A stretch of DNA of 48,588 bases from Fusobacteriaceae bacterium (GTDB lineage Bacteria; Fusobacteriota; Fusobacteriia; Fusobacteriales; Fusobacteriaceae): the NCBI GenBank assembly GCA_031289425.1, contig JAITPM010000121.1, forward strand, positions 1 through 48,588. Reading direction: 5' to 3'. Each line of letters begins with the position of its first letter. Position 1 is the stretch's first letter. The notes under the pieces are model-generated. The model made no database searches and was not told the origin of the DNA. It saw nothing but the letters and a program-made list of their open reading frames with translations. Of the stretch, positions 8,638 to 17,073 are shown piece after piece. A program made the translations under genes and the position numbers.

Positions 8638-10497
8638 CTATTGCTTTTTATCTTTAACAAAGCCACTAATAACCTCAATAAACGCATCTCCATATCTCTC
8701 CAGCTTCTGAGCTCCTACACCGGATACTTCGAGCAGCTCGTCTCTACTTACAGGCATCTTACGGCACATATCTTTTAAGGTAGCATCAGAAAATACAATA
8801 AAAGCAGGAACTCTGGCTTCATCTGCCAATTTGCGTCTTTCTTGGCGAAGAAGTTCAAATAATCTATCTGATACAGGAATAGACTTTGAAGCATCTGTTT
8901 TTTTAGTGGATTTATCTTTTTTAATTTCAGGCTCTACATGCTTTGGCATTTTTATAATAATTGACTCATGTCCCTTTATAATCTCATAGGATTTATCATT
9001 TAAATTAACAACAGGATATTTGTCATCAGTTAGTTCTAAAAACCCGTCTTGGCATAAATAATCAATAATATCAATAATTCTCCTTTTGGGCACATCTTTC
9101 ATAATACCGTATGTAGAGAGTTTATCAAATTTGGCATTTTTAATTTTTTCGTTATTACTTCCCTTCAACACATCTGCAATCATATTTTTTCCATAAGGCC
9201 AGCCTAATTTATTGATTCTGTATACACATGATATTATCTTTTGTGAATCAATAGAAATATTCACCTCTTCGAATGTAGTATTACAATTACCACAATTACC
9301 GCAAAACAAATCTTTCTGTTCTCCAAAATATTTTAATATATATCCTCGAAGACATTCAGTAGTAGAAGCATAAAAAGTCATTTCCTTTAAAAGTTGCAAA
9401 TCTTTTTTTATCAGTTCATCTCGTTGTTCCCACTTTAATTCATTATTCTCAGAATGGCTTTTTTCAATAAGAAATTTATTCATTTGCACATCTCTCGCCC
9501 CATATAATAAAATACAATCAGCAGTACTTCCATCTCTCCCTGCTCTTCCTGCTTCCTGATAATAACTTTCCAGATTTTTAGGCATGTTATAGTGTATGAC
9601 ATAATTCACATTAGATTTATCAATTCCCATGCCAAAAGCATTCGTAGCAACCATAACCGGTTTTTTATCAAAACTGAAATCATCTTGATTTACACTACGT
9701 TCTTTATCGCTCAATCCCGCATGGTAACGAGTTGCCTTATAACCGTAATCTATAAGAAAATCACACACTTCTTCCACAGATTTCCTTGTGGAACAGTATA
9801 TAATACCACTTTGATCCCTTCGCTCCGAAAGGATTTTCATAAGTTCTTTTATCTTATCAGAAGGCTTTCTCACTTCAAAAAACAAGTTTTTTCTATCAAA
9901 ACCTGTAACACAGACATAAGGATTTTTTAATTCTAGAATAGAAACAATATCATCTCTGACTTTGGATGTAGCTGTAGCGGTAAAAGCAGATACTATAGGT
10001 CTCTTTGGTAAACAATCTATAAAATCTTTGATTTTTAGATATGAAGGGCGAAAATCTTGTCCCCATTGAGATACACAATGAGCCTCATCAATAGTGACCA
10101 TATCAATATCGACTTGTTTAAAAAGATTTATAAAAGACTCTTTATCCAGACGTTCTGGAGCTACATAAATAATTTTGCAGTTGTTTTTTGCAATCTGTGA
10201 TGCAGTTTTCTTATACTCACTAGCAGTCATTCCGCTATGGACATATACGGCATCAATACCTGCTAGTACCAAACTTTCTATTTGGTCTTTCATTAATGAG
10301 ATAAGCGGAGAAATAACTAAAGTCACACCATCAAGCATCAAAGCAGGTACTTGATAACAAATAGATTTACCGGCTCCGGTGGGCATTACGCCCAATGTAT
10401 CATTATTTGATAGTATGGTATCAATTACATTTTTTTGACCCTCCCTAAAATTGTCATAACCGAAATACTTTTTAAGAATTTCTACACTAGTTTTCAC
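8638..10497 (-). CDS. recQ: ATP-dependent DNA helicase RecQ
   Basis: RecQ unwinds DNA 3' to 5' in recombination and repair of stalled forks. The 619-residue product has the superfamily 2 helicase core: Walker A PTGAGKS at residues 39-45, DEAH at 137-140, and a late QEAGRAGRDG motif VI. The RQC zinc region follows with cysteines in the CLRGYILKYFG to FCGNCGNC segment. The C-terminal HRDC domain begins near VSDRLFELLRQER. The frame could open at a TTG at 10509, but GGAGG at 10503-10507 lies inside that extension. GTG at 10495-10497, 5 bases after it, is therefore the better start. The gene is alone on its transcript. Confidence 0.95.
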   Translation of the reverse strand: MKTSVEILKKYFGYDNFREGQKNVIDTILSNNDTLGVMPTGAGKSICYQVPALMLDGVTLVISPLISLMKDQIESLVLAGIDAVYVHSGMTASEYKKTASQIAKNNCKIIYVAPERLDKESFINLFKQVDIDMVTIDEAHCVSQWGQDFRPSYLKIKDFIDCLPKRPIVSAFTATATSKVRDDIVSILELKNPYVCVTGFDRKNLFFEVRKPSDKIKELMKILSERRDQSGIIYCSTRKSVEEVCDFLIDYGYKATRYHAGLSDKERSVNQDDFSFDKKPVMVATNAFGMGIDKSNVNYVIHYNMPKNLESYYQEAGRAGRDGSTADCILLYGARDVQMNKFLIEKSHSENNELKWEQRDELIKKDLQLLKEMTFYASTTECLRGYILKYFGEQKDLFCGNCGNCNTTFEEVNISIDSQKIISCVYRINKLGWPYGKNMIADVLKGSNNEKIKNAKFDKLSTYGIMKDVPKRRIIDIIDYLCQDGFLELTDDKYPVVNLNDKSYEIIKGHESIIIKMPKHVEPEIKKDKSTKKTDASKSIPVSDRLFELLRQERRKLADEARVPAFIVFSDATLKDMCRKMPVSRDELLEVSGVGAQKLERYGDAFIEVISGFVKDKKQ

Positions 10498-10535
10498 ATT
10501 TGCCTCCAATCCCCATTATATTTTTTATTTGATTT

Positions 10536-10544
10536 ATTATATCA
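10536..10544 (-). promoter_or_regulatory. Extended -10 promoter of recQ
   Basis: The minus strand reads TGA directly before a perfect TATAAT (10536-10541), an extended -10 element. No good -35 box is seen at 17 bases. The leader would be about 30 bases. Confidence 0.5.
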
Positions 10545-10667
10545 TGTTTAAAGATTAAAATATAAATTTTTATTTTCTTGCATAACAGGGTATAAAACAT
10601 ACTTTATTTGATATTGAAGGTAAAATTTATGAAAGTTTATAAATTAGACAAATAAAATAAATAAAAA

Positions 10668-10696
10668 GTGACATATCCTGATTTGTGTGTTATAAT
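10668..10696 (+). promoter_or_regulatory. Promoter of the secretion/pilus-like operon
   Basis: GTGACA (10668-10673) and TATAAT (10691-10696) are separated by 17 bases. This is one mismatch from consensus, and it sits 31 bases before the first gene. The operon is probably transcribed by the main sigma factor. Confidence 0.8.
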
Positions 10697-10726
10697 AATA
10701 ACAATAATAAAATAACGGGGTCTAAA

Positions 10727-11281
10727 ATGGGTAATAGAAACGGAAGTATATCTTTGGAAATACTGGTAGCTGCTTTAATTGTTTCGTTTTTTGCATTTTT
10801 TGGAAATATAAGAATAAAAAATGCAAGGACAGTCGGTCAAGTAAATAATGCGAAAATCCTTATAGCAGATACATATAAAAAATATGCCACTATTTCATTT
10901 GATAAAAATGTTATTCACAGGGTTATTATTGATTATAATATTAAAATAATAGAAATTTTTGATAATATAGATAAAAAAATAGAAGAAATAGTATTGCCAA
11001 AGGAAATAAAATACGCCACTATTTATGGAGGGATAATTCAGGATAAAATGAATGCCAAAATAACGGAACAAGGAAATATAACTCCGATTTTTAGTATTTA
11101 TATATTCGATAATAAAGATATTGCAAAATATAGAATATCACTATATGGATTTGATACTTTAAAGCATCTGAGGATAAATATATATAAAAATAAAAGCGAT
11201 AAAACTGCAAATTATGCAAATATAATAAAATTTCATGATAGTTTTACAGAAGAAAGCAACAAATTATGGGAAAAAGAATAG
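10727..11281 (+). CDS. Prepilin-like protein (first gene of secretion/pilus operon)
   Basis: This 184-residue protein has a type IV prepilin-like start: a short leader MGNRNG, then SISLE and a hydrophobic helix LVAALIVSFFAFFG. The glutamate at mature position 5 (residue 11) is the hallmark of pilins. Position +1 is serine, where phenylalanine or methionine is usual. The rest is lysine-rich with predicted beta strands and resembles no family I can name; by position it could play the role of minor pseudopilin GspH. The frame extends back to 10685, inside the promoter. ATG at 10727, 6 bases after GGGG, is the start. The small exported gene and gspE follow on the same transcript. Confidence 0.75.
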   Translation: MGNRNGSISLEILVAALIVSFFAFFGNIRIKNARTVGQVNNAKILIADTYKKYATISFDKNVIHRVIIDYNIKIIEIFDNIDKKIEEIVLPKEIKYATIYGGIIQDKMNAKITEQGNITPIFSIYIFDNKDIAKYRISLYGFDTLKHLRINIYKNKSDKTANYANIIKFHDSFTEESNKLWEKE

Positions 11282-11305
11282 GGTTTATAGGAGATTTGGG
11301 TTATT

Positions 11306-11488
11306 ATGTTAAAAAGGGTATTAGTTATTTTTCTGTTCATGTTTCTTTTTTTAATTCCTAGTTTTTTGAAATCAGAAAATTATCAGATAAAAGTAATATT
11401 AAATTATAAAGGTAAAAAAACAATAAAATATTATTTTTTTTCTGATTATAAACTTAAAAATCAATTTAAAATTATCAAAGAAGGGTAA
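11306..11488 (+). CDS. Small exported or membrane-anchored protein, 60 residues
   Basis: The product is not recognised. It starts MLKRVLVIFLFMFLFLIPSF, which is either a signal peptide or a single membrane anchor, and continues with about 38 lysine- and tyrosine-rich residues that alternate like beta strands. No cysteine is present, so it is not a lipoprotein. It sits 24 bases after the first prepilin gene and 2 bases before gspE, in the same direction. That spacing suggests it is a real gene and a part of the machine, perhaps a small GspC-like or accessory envelope piece; this is inference from position only. An AGGAGA ribosome site lies somewhat far (about 13 bases) upstream. Confidence 0.55.
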   Translation: MLKRVLVIFLFMFLFLIPSFLKSENYQIKVILNYKGKKTIKYYFFSDYKLKNQFKIIKEG

Positions 11489-11490
11489 GA

Positions 11491-13116
11491 ATGAAAAATA
11501 TAATAAAGGAAATTGTATTTGATGAAACTATCTTGAATGTTATATATGATAATAATGGTTTTGAAAATAAGATAAAATTTTTATATGATAAAAGTTTTTT
11601 CAAAAATTCTGTTATTAGTGATTTAAAAGAGCAAAATTTTTATAACAAAAATTTTTTTCCATGTGAAATAAAAGGAAATCACATAAAATTAATAATTTTT
11701 GAAAATATAAATAGAGATACAATTGAATTACTTCATAAAAAAAATATAAACAATATAACGTATTTTTATGCCAATAAAGAACAGTTTTTAAAAAGCTTGA
11801 AGGAATACAATGAAATAGAAAAAAAAATCAAAATAATAGATAGCAATAATATAGGAGATATATTTGAAATTCATACAAAAGAAAATATTTACGAAATAGG
11901 AGATGAGGCAAGAAACGATTCCTATCAAGATATAAGTAACAATCTCTTTGTGGATAGCCCTATGATAATAAAGGGAGTCAGCGCTATTATTCATCAGGGA
12001 ATAGAAAAAAATGCAAGTGATATCCATATCGAAGCATTAGAAAAATATGTAAGAATTAGATATCGCATTGACGGGATTTTAATCGAAAGCAATAGAATAT
12101 CAATAAATTTATTACCGGGGATAATTTCAAGATTAAAAATCATGGCAAGTTTAAATATAACAGAGAGAAGATTACCACAAGATGGGAGTTTTCAACTTAT
12201 TAAGGATAAAGAAAAAATGGACTTTAGAATTTCTATTGTACCGACCATAAATGGGGAGAAGGCAGTTATCCGTATTCTGGATAATAGAATAATAAATGTT
12301 AATCTGGAGGATTTGAACCTAAATGAGAATAATTACAATTTATTAAAAAATGAAATAAAGAAAACCAAAGGAATTATTTTAATTTGTGGTCCTACAGGTT
12401 CCGGAAAAACCAGTTCCCTCTATGCTATCCTAAAAACGATTAATGATGGGAAATTAAATATTTCGACGGTAGAAGACCCTGTAGAATATAAATTAGATGG
12501 GATTAATCAGGTCCAATGTCAAAGCGAAATCGGAAGAGATTTTGCAACAATATTAAGAGCATATTTACGACAAGATCCGGATGTGCTGATGATTGGTGAA
12601 ATACGTGATTATGAGACTGCAGAAATAGCAATAAAATCGGCATTAACAGGTCATTTAGTATTATCTACTATTCATACGAATGATTCTATAGGAGCTATAT
12701 ATAGGTTGTTAAATATAGGCATATTACCGTATATGCTATCTGCGTCTATTAATCTTATAATATCCCAAAGGCTTGTCAGAAGACTATGCGTTCACTGCAA
12801 GATACAGGATGAAGATTTTATGGGAAAACTAGTATTATTGAATGGAAATGATGTAATCAATTCTACAGAAAAGCATATTTTTTATAAGGGAAATGGATGT
12901 GAAAAGTGCAATTTTACCGGGTATATGGGTAGACTGGGAATATTTGAAATATTACCTATTACTGACTCAATAAAAGATGCAATAGATAAAAAAATGTCTC
13001 TAAAAGAATTGGAAATTACAGCAAAAAATAATGGGTTAAAATATCTCTATGAAGATGGAATAGAAAAAGCCAGGGAAGGTTTGACATCATTAGATGAGAT
13101 AATAAAACACAGTTAA
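11491..13116 (+). CDS. gspE: Type II secretion / type IV pilus assembly ATPase (GspE/PilB family)
   Basis: This hexameric cytoplasmic ATPase drives pseudopilus or pilus assembly. The 541-residue product has Walker A GPTGSGKT at residues 300-307, an Asp box EDPVEY at 328-333, Walker B DPDVLMIGEIRD at 362-373 and a His box TGHLVLSTIHTND at 386-398. A zinc-binding pair of cysteine doublets (C433, C436, C470, C473) marks the assembly class (GspE/PilB) and not the retraction class (PilT). The N2 domain begins near ASDIHIEA, residue 175. The first 150 residues are divergent and lysine-rich. No PilT-like second ATPase occurs in the window, which favours a secretion or non-retracting pseudopilus role. 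Confidence 0.93.
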   Translation: MKNIIKEIVFDETILNVIYDNNGFENKIKFLYDKSFFKNSVISDLKEQNFYNKNFFPCEIKGNHIKLIIFENINRDTIELLHKKNINNITYFYANKEQFLKSLKEYNEIEKKIKIIDSNNIGDIFEIHTKENIYEIGDEARNDSYQDISNNLFVDSPMIIKGVSAIIHQGIEKNASDIHIEALEKYVRIRYRIDGILIESNRISINLLPGIISRLKIMASLNITERRLPQDGSFQLIKDKEKMDFRISIVPTINGEKAVIRILDNRIINVNLEDLNLNENNYNLLKNEIKKTKGIILICGPTGSGKTSSLYAILKTINDGKLNISTVEDPVEYKLDGINQVQCQSEIGRDFATILRAYLRQDPDVLMIGEIRDYETAEIAIKSALTGHLVLSTIHTNDSIGAIYRLLNIGILPYMLSASINLIISQRLVRRLCVHCKIQDEDFMGKLVLLNGNDVINSTEKHIFYKGNGCEKCNFTGYMGRLGIFEILPITDSIKDAIDKKMSLKELEITAKNNGLKYLYEDGIEKAREGLTSLDEIIKHS

Positions 13117-13131
13117 TTATGGGAGAGACAA

Positions 13132-14325
13132 GTGAGTATTTATAATTATACTGCTTTTGATACAAAAGGAAAGCAAAAACATGGTAAAAAAGAAGCAATT
13201 GATATAAATGATTTGAAAAAAATTTTAAGGTCAGAAAATTTGATATTGTTGAATGGGAAATTAGAAAAACATATATTTTTATTTAAGCAAAAAATTGATA
13301 AAAGAAAAATATTGTTTTTTACCAGAGAGGTAAAAATAATGTTAGAAAGTGGGATTGATATAATCCGGGTTCTCGCAATCGAAGAAGAAGAGATAGAGAA
13401 TTTAAAATTTAAAGAAATAATAAGAGATATAAAAAATGAGATTTTATCCGGGAAATCTATAGGGGATTCTTTTAAAAAACATGAAAATATATTTGATGAA
13501 ACTTACATCAATTACCTAAAAATCGGGGAGTCTTCGGGAACTCTCACTGAAAACATAGATAGAATATGCCAATACATAGAAATAGACTTGGAATTATCAG
13601 CTAAAATAAAAGAAGCAATGTTTTATCCTACAATAATTTTTATATTTTCTATTTTAGTAATATTTTTTTTAGTTGGGTTTGTACTTCCGAATTTTGTAGA
13701 AATGTTTATAGATAGTGGGACAGAATTACCATTACTTACTCGTGTGTTATTATTTTTTAGTGACCATATATTAAAAATTTTTATGATTTTACTATCAGTA
13801 ATATTATGTTTACGTTATTTAAGACAGCAGATATTTAAGAATCCGGAAAAAAAATATGAATATCAAAGAAAAATTTTTAATATTATTATTTTTGGAAATA
13901 TTTTTAAAAAAAACATAATCTCAAAATTATCAAAGAATTTTGCATTATTATTAAATTCCGGAATGGTGATAACATCTGTGATAGAAAATATCTCTAACAA
14001 CATTGACAATGTTTATATTGAGAAAAAATTATATAAAATGAAAATTCTAATATTATCAGGAAACGAAATCGGTAATTCTATAACCGAGTTAGGAATATTT
14101 CCAAAAAACTATATAACTATGATAAAAATTGGAGAAGAATCCGGAAAATTAGTTGAAATTTTCGAAAAAATTTCTGAAATCTCTCAAGAAGAGATGGAGC
14201 GTGAAATAAAAAGAATGCTTATTTTCATAGAGCCACTTATGATAATGATTCTTGGGATAGCTATAGGAATAGTTGTAGTTGCCATATATTTACCTATTTT
14301 TAGTATGAGTGATCTAATAGGGTAG
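13132..14325 (+). CDS. gspF: Inner-membrane platform protein (GspF/PilC family)
   Basis: GspF is the polytopic membrane platform on which GspE pushes pilin subunits into the fibre. The 397-residue product opens with YNYTAFDTKGKQKHGKKEA, the family N terminus. It has two copies of the GspF domain: one around FFTREVKIMLESGIDIIRVL, the other around LSKNFALLLNSGMVITSVI. Each ends in a KIGEESG-like motif (YLKIGESSGTL and MIKIGEESGKL). Three long hydrophobic segments fit the known topology. The start is GTG at 13132 with GGGAGAG about 7 bases upstream; the gene follows gspE by 15 bases. A 64-base gap separates it from the major pseudopilin. Confidence 0.93.
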   Translation: MSIYNYTAFDTKGKQKHGKKEAIDINDLKKILRSENLILLNGKLEKHIFLFKQKIDKRKILFFTREVKIMLESGIDIIRVLAIEEEEIENLKFKEIIRDIKNEILSGKSIGDSFKKHENIFDETYINYLKIGESSGTLTENIDRICQYIEIDLELSAKIKEAMFYPTIIFIFSILVIFFLVGFVLPNFVEMFIDSGTELPLLTRVLLFFSDHILKIFMILLSVILCLRYLRQQIFKNPEKKYEYQRKIFNIIIFGNIFKKNIISKLSKNFALLLNSGMVITSVIENISNNIDNVYIEKKLYKMKILILSGNEIGNSITELGIFPKNYITMIKIGEESGKLVEIFEKISEISQEEMEREIKRMLIFIEPLMIMILGIAIGIVVVAIYLPIFSMSDLIG

Positions 14326-14336
14326 ATTCCTTTGTT

Positions 14337-14364
14337 TTTACTTTAACATATTACATATTATAAC
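14337..14364 (+). promoter_or_regulatory. Possible internal promoter for the major pseudopilin
   Basis: TTTACT (14337-14342) and TATAAC (14359-14364) are separated by 16 bases in the longest gap of the first half of the operon. An extra promoter would suit the most abundant subunit, but the match is modest. Confidence 0.35.
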
Positions 14365-14389
14365 TATTAAATTAAATGGGAGGACAAAC

Positions 14390-14917
14390 ATGTCAAAGAA
14401 CAGAGAAAGAAAAAAAGAGTCAGGTTTTACATTAGTTGAGTTGGTAGTAGCGATAGCAATTATTGGAATCTTATCAACACTTATAACTCCAAAGGTTAGG
14501 GAGCAATTAGCAAAGGGAAGAGATATGAGAGGAATATCATTACTTGGTGCAATGAGAACAGCATCAGAATTGTATTATATTGAAAAAGGTACAGCTCCAC
14601 TTGATGATATCACAAATGGAGATAATCCTGTCAATATAAAAGCCGCTATAGATAATATATTGGAATACCTGGATCCAAAGGCGGAAACCATGTTAAAAAC
14701 CGGAAAAATAGAAATAGGAGGCACTAGAAAAGAAGTAACCGGTGGCGGTGGAGTCGAAGAAGCAAGTAAAGAAATAACCTTTGGTGGAGAAATAGGATTT
14801 ACATTTATCAATCCTGATTCAGCAGCTACAAATAATGGTGATGGTGTATATATTTGGTTTTCTTCTGATGTCGGCAAAGAATATGATTCCAGTGGTAAAA
14901 AATGGTCAAGTTATTAA
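14390..14917 (+). CDS. gspG: Major pseudopilin (GspG/PilA-like)
   Basis: This is the probable main subunit of the pseudopilus or pilus. The 175-residue precursor has a 12-residue basic leader ending in Gly, then the textbook FTLVE start with the glutamate at mature +5 and a hydrophobic helix VVAIAIIGILSTLITP. The following KVREQLAKGRDMRG to LYYIEKG region resembles the GspG alpha-spacer helix. The C-terminal half contains a glycine-rich stretch (GGGGVEEA) and ends NNGDGVYIWFSSDVG to WSSY, like the calcium-loop end of GspG, although binding residues cannot be assigned by eye. GGGAGG lies 8 bases before the ATG. Its 3' end overlaps the peptidase gene by 16 bases. Confidence 0.88.
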   Translation: MSKNRERKKESGFTLVELVVAIAIIGILSTLITPKVREQLAKGRDMRGISLLGAMRTASELYYIEKGTAPLDDITNGDNPVNIKAAIDNILEYLDPKAETMLKTGKIEIGGTRKEVTGGGGVEEASKEITFGGEIGFTFINPDSAATNNGDGVYIWFSSDVGKEYDSSGKKWSSY

Positions 14918-15384
14918 ATAATTTATCTTATTTAAATATTTGGTTAATTATGATATTATGTATAATTATTTTTTTACAAGATATAAAAAATATGATAATT
15001 CCCAATAGATATAATATTTTACTTTTGTTATTTGCTATATTTCATCGTGGATTTATGATAAAAAATATCGAAAATGGAATAATTGGTGCTGGTATTTATA
15101 CACTACCCTTAATATTTATCTATGGATATGTTTCCGATATTCTAAAAAAAGATGCAATTGGTTTTGGAGATATCAAGTTGATGATAAGTTTTGGATATAT
15201 ATTAAAATATAGATATATAATGGAAGTATATTTTTATTATCTTATTGCTTTTGTTCTGGGAGGAATTTTTTCAATATTAATAATAATTATTTATAAAAAT
15301 ACCAAAAAAGAAATTCCTTTTGCACCATTTTTAATAACAACTTTTCTATATTTCTTTATAAGGGAGACGTTTTTCTATGTATAA
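14902..15384 (+). CDS. pilD: Short prepilin peptidase (A24 family, no methylase domain)
   Basis: This inner-membrane aspartic protease cuts the leaders of prepilins. The 160-residue product is highly hydrophobic with about five or six membrane segments. It shows both catalytic motifs: the first aspartate in LQDIKNMIIPNR (Asp27) and the second in GFGDIKLM (Asp90). Standard PilD/GspO proteins are about 250 to 290 residues, with an N-terminal half that methylates the mature pilin and carries paired cysteines. That half is absent here, so methylation is either missing or done by another protein. It overlaps gspG by 16 bases and the next gene by 8, so expression is coupled. Confidence 0.88.
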   Translation: MVKLLNNLSYLNIWLIMILCIIIFLQDIKNMIIPNRYNILLLLFAIFHRGFMIKNIENGIIGAGIYTLPLIFIYGYVSDILKKDAIGFGDIKLMISFGYILKYRYIMEVYFYYLIAFVLGGIFSILIIIIYKNTKKEIPFAPFLITTFLYFFIRETFFYV

Positions 15385-15850
15385 AAGATATCCTAAAAAG
15401 AGAGCAATGTCTTTCATAGAAATAATAGTGGCTATGGGCATATTTTTAATTGCAATTATTCCTATTATTGAATTCAATAATAAACTTTTTACTATGAATA
15501 GAAGTATACTTCAAATGGAAATAGAAGAAATGATATTTAATAATGTCGTATCATTAGTCAAATCGAAAGATTTTGATATTATTTCTAATAAAAAAGGTGA
15601 AAATAAATATCAATTCATATTAGAAGACGATCAAGTCTCACTATATCCTATAGATGAGCTGGTAGATGGGGTTCAAAGTAAAAATTTGGCGTTATTAGGC
15701 AGTGAATTCATAATAATCATCGAAGATTTACAGATAGAAAATATAAATAAATTTGATAAATTAAAGATAATAAAGTTTATTTTGCAAGGAAAAAAGAAAA
15801 AATATTCATGTATGAAGTTTATAACTTATTATGATAAATATAATTGGTAG
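15377..15850 (+). CDS. Minor pseudopilin, GspI-like position
   Basis: The 157-residue product has a basic leader MYKRYPKKRA followed by MSFIE and a hydrophobic helix IIVAMGIFLIAIIPIIEF. Glutamate sits at mature +5. The residue before the cut is alanine where nearly all prepilins have glycine, so cleavage may be slow or may tolerate Ala. The sequence MSFIEIIVAMGIF is like the start of GspI or PilV minor pilins, and the gene order (after G, before a J-like gene) also fits GspI. The rest is not recognisable by eye. GGGAG lies 10 bases upstream of the ATG. Confidence 0.72.
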   Translation: MYKRYPKKRAMSFIEIIVAMGIFLIAIIPIIEFNNKLFTMNRSILQMEIEEMIFNNVVSLVKSKDFDIISNKKGENKYQFILEDDQVSLYPIDELVDGVQSKNLALLGSEFIIIIEDLQIENINKFDKLKIIKFILQGKKKKYSCMKFITYYDKYNW

Positions 15851-15896
15851 TAAAAATAGTGATAAAGAGGCTTTATTTCTTATTGGGGGAGTGATT

Positions 15897-16493
15897 ATGC
15901 ATTTTGAGAAAAACAGTGGAATGACATTGATCGAAGTAATGACAGTAATTGGACTTATGGGCATATTAATTATGCTCATACATCCTACCCTTTATACTTT
16001 TTATAAAAGTAGAATAACATTTGGAAAGATAAATTCATACGATTTGAAAAATGCCAGATTGATAGATATCATAGAAGAAGCTATAAATAATTCTTTTAAA
16101 GGAGAAGAATCATTTTCCGGAAAAGAATATCTGAAAAACGGAAAAGGAATATATATAGTTGATAAAACTGCAATCAAAATATTAGATGATGATTTTTTTA
16201 AAAACAATGAAAAAAGTGGAAATTTTTTATTTTTAGAAATGCCTATAATGAAAAATAAAATAATAACTAATAGATATTTAGCATTTAAAATCATAGGGGG
16301 CAATCTATCCATGATACAATACTCTATCTCTGAAAATAAAATAAAGCAAACAAGAGAAGAAGTCATATTGGATAATATAACCGGAAATTTTTCAATTGAT
16401 GAAAATGTTATAAAAATTTTACTTATACATAAAGAATTTGATACAGAAAAATACATAGAAGGCATTGGAGAAATAGGGAGAAATTATGAATAA
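15897..16493 (+). CDS. Minor pseudopilin, GspJ-like position
   Basis: The 198-residue precursor has the leader MHFEKNSG and a mature start MTLIEVMTVIGLMGILIMLI, with glutamate at +5, a clear pseudopilin signature. Length and place fit GspJ or PilW. The open frame reaches back to 15831, but GGGGGAG at 15885-15891 lies 5 bases before the ATG at 15897, which also puts the leader at the correct length. The next gene overlaps its end by 8 bases. The globular part is lysine- and isoleucine-rich and cannot be matched further by eye. Confidence 0.75.
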   Translation: MHFEKNSGMTLIEVMTVIGLMGILIMLIHPTLYTFYKSRITFGKINSYDLKNARLIDIIEEAINNSFKGEESFSGKEYLKNGKGIYIVDKTAIKILDDDFFKNNEKSGNFLFLEMPIMKNKIITNRYLAFKIIGGNLSMIQYSISENKIKQTREEVILDNITGNFSIDENVIKILLIHKEFDTEKYIEGIGEIGRNYE

Positions 16494-17073
16494 AAATGGG
16501 TTTATAATTGTAATTGTAGTTTTTTTAATTACTTTTATGATGGGAATATTTTTAATAAACTACAAAATTATAAATGGAAAAAGTGTAAGATTAAAGAGTA
16601 AAATTGATGGTTATATGGAAAGAGAAGAAATGAATAATATTGAAACTATTATTTTTCATGAAATGTATTCTATAGAAGATAGAATAAAAAATGATATTTA
16701 TAAAGAGGCAATAGAGCATTTTATAAAAAATAAAGAAGATATAATTTTGTGGGAAATAATTCTTCCGGTTGATAACAATGATTATAGTCTTGGTGGATAT
16801 AAAATAAAAAGTATTTTATCACAAAAAAAAGAAATTTTTTCGGATACAAGCCTTATTACTCCTCAAAATTCTATAATAACTGTATTAAATAAAGGAAAAG
16901 GTGGTGAATTTACTATCAATTTAGAAAAGTTAATTAAATCATACTATAGCGATATAACCAATCAAATGACATTTAAGATATCTATTATACTTGAATATAA
17001 TATAGGAAATACTGATATTACATTACCGGATATTAAATCCATAAATGAGATGGTTATAGATGGATATAATTAA
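16486..17073 (+). CDS. Minor pseudopilin-like protein lacking Glu5 (GspK/PilX-like)
   Basis: The 195-residue product begins MNKNG, then FIIVIVVFLITFMMGIFLIN. It looks like a prepilin leader and helix, but there is no glutamate at mature +5. Lack of that glutamate is a known trait of the tip pseudopilin GspK, and PilX-type proteins also occupy this operon position. At 195 residues it is much shorter than GspK (about 300), so the large inserted domain of GspK would be missing. A plain membrane-anchored protein is the alternative. It overlaps the previous gene by 8 bases and the next by 14 bases. Confidence 0.6.
   Translation: MNKNGFIIVIVVFLITFMMGIFLINYKIINGKSVRLKSKIDGYMEREEMNNIETIIFHEMYSIEDRIKNDIYKEAIEHFIKNKEDIILWEIILPVDNNDYSLGGYKIKSILSQKKEIFSDTSLITPQNSIITVLNKGKGGEFTINLEKLIKSYYSDITNQMTFKISIILEYNIGNTDITLPDIKSINEMVIDGYN

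Noticed and set aside
10685-10726. Upstream extension of the first prepilin to 10685
   Set aside because: It would begin before the -10 box of the operon promoter and is a run of Asn codons from ATA/AAT repeats.
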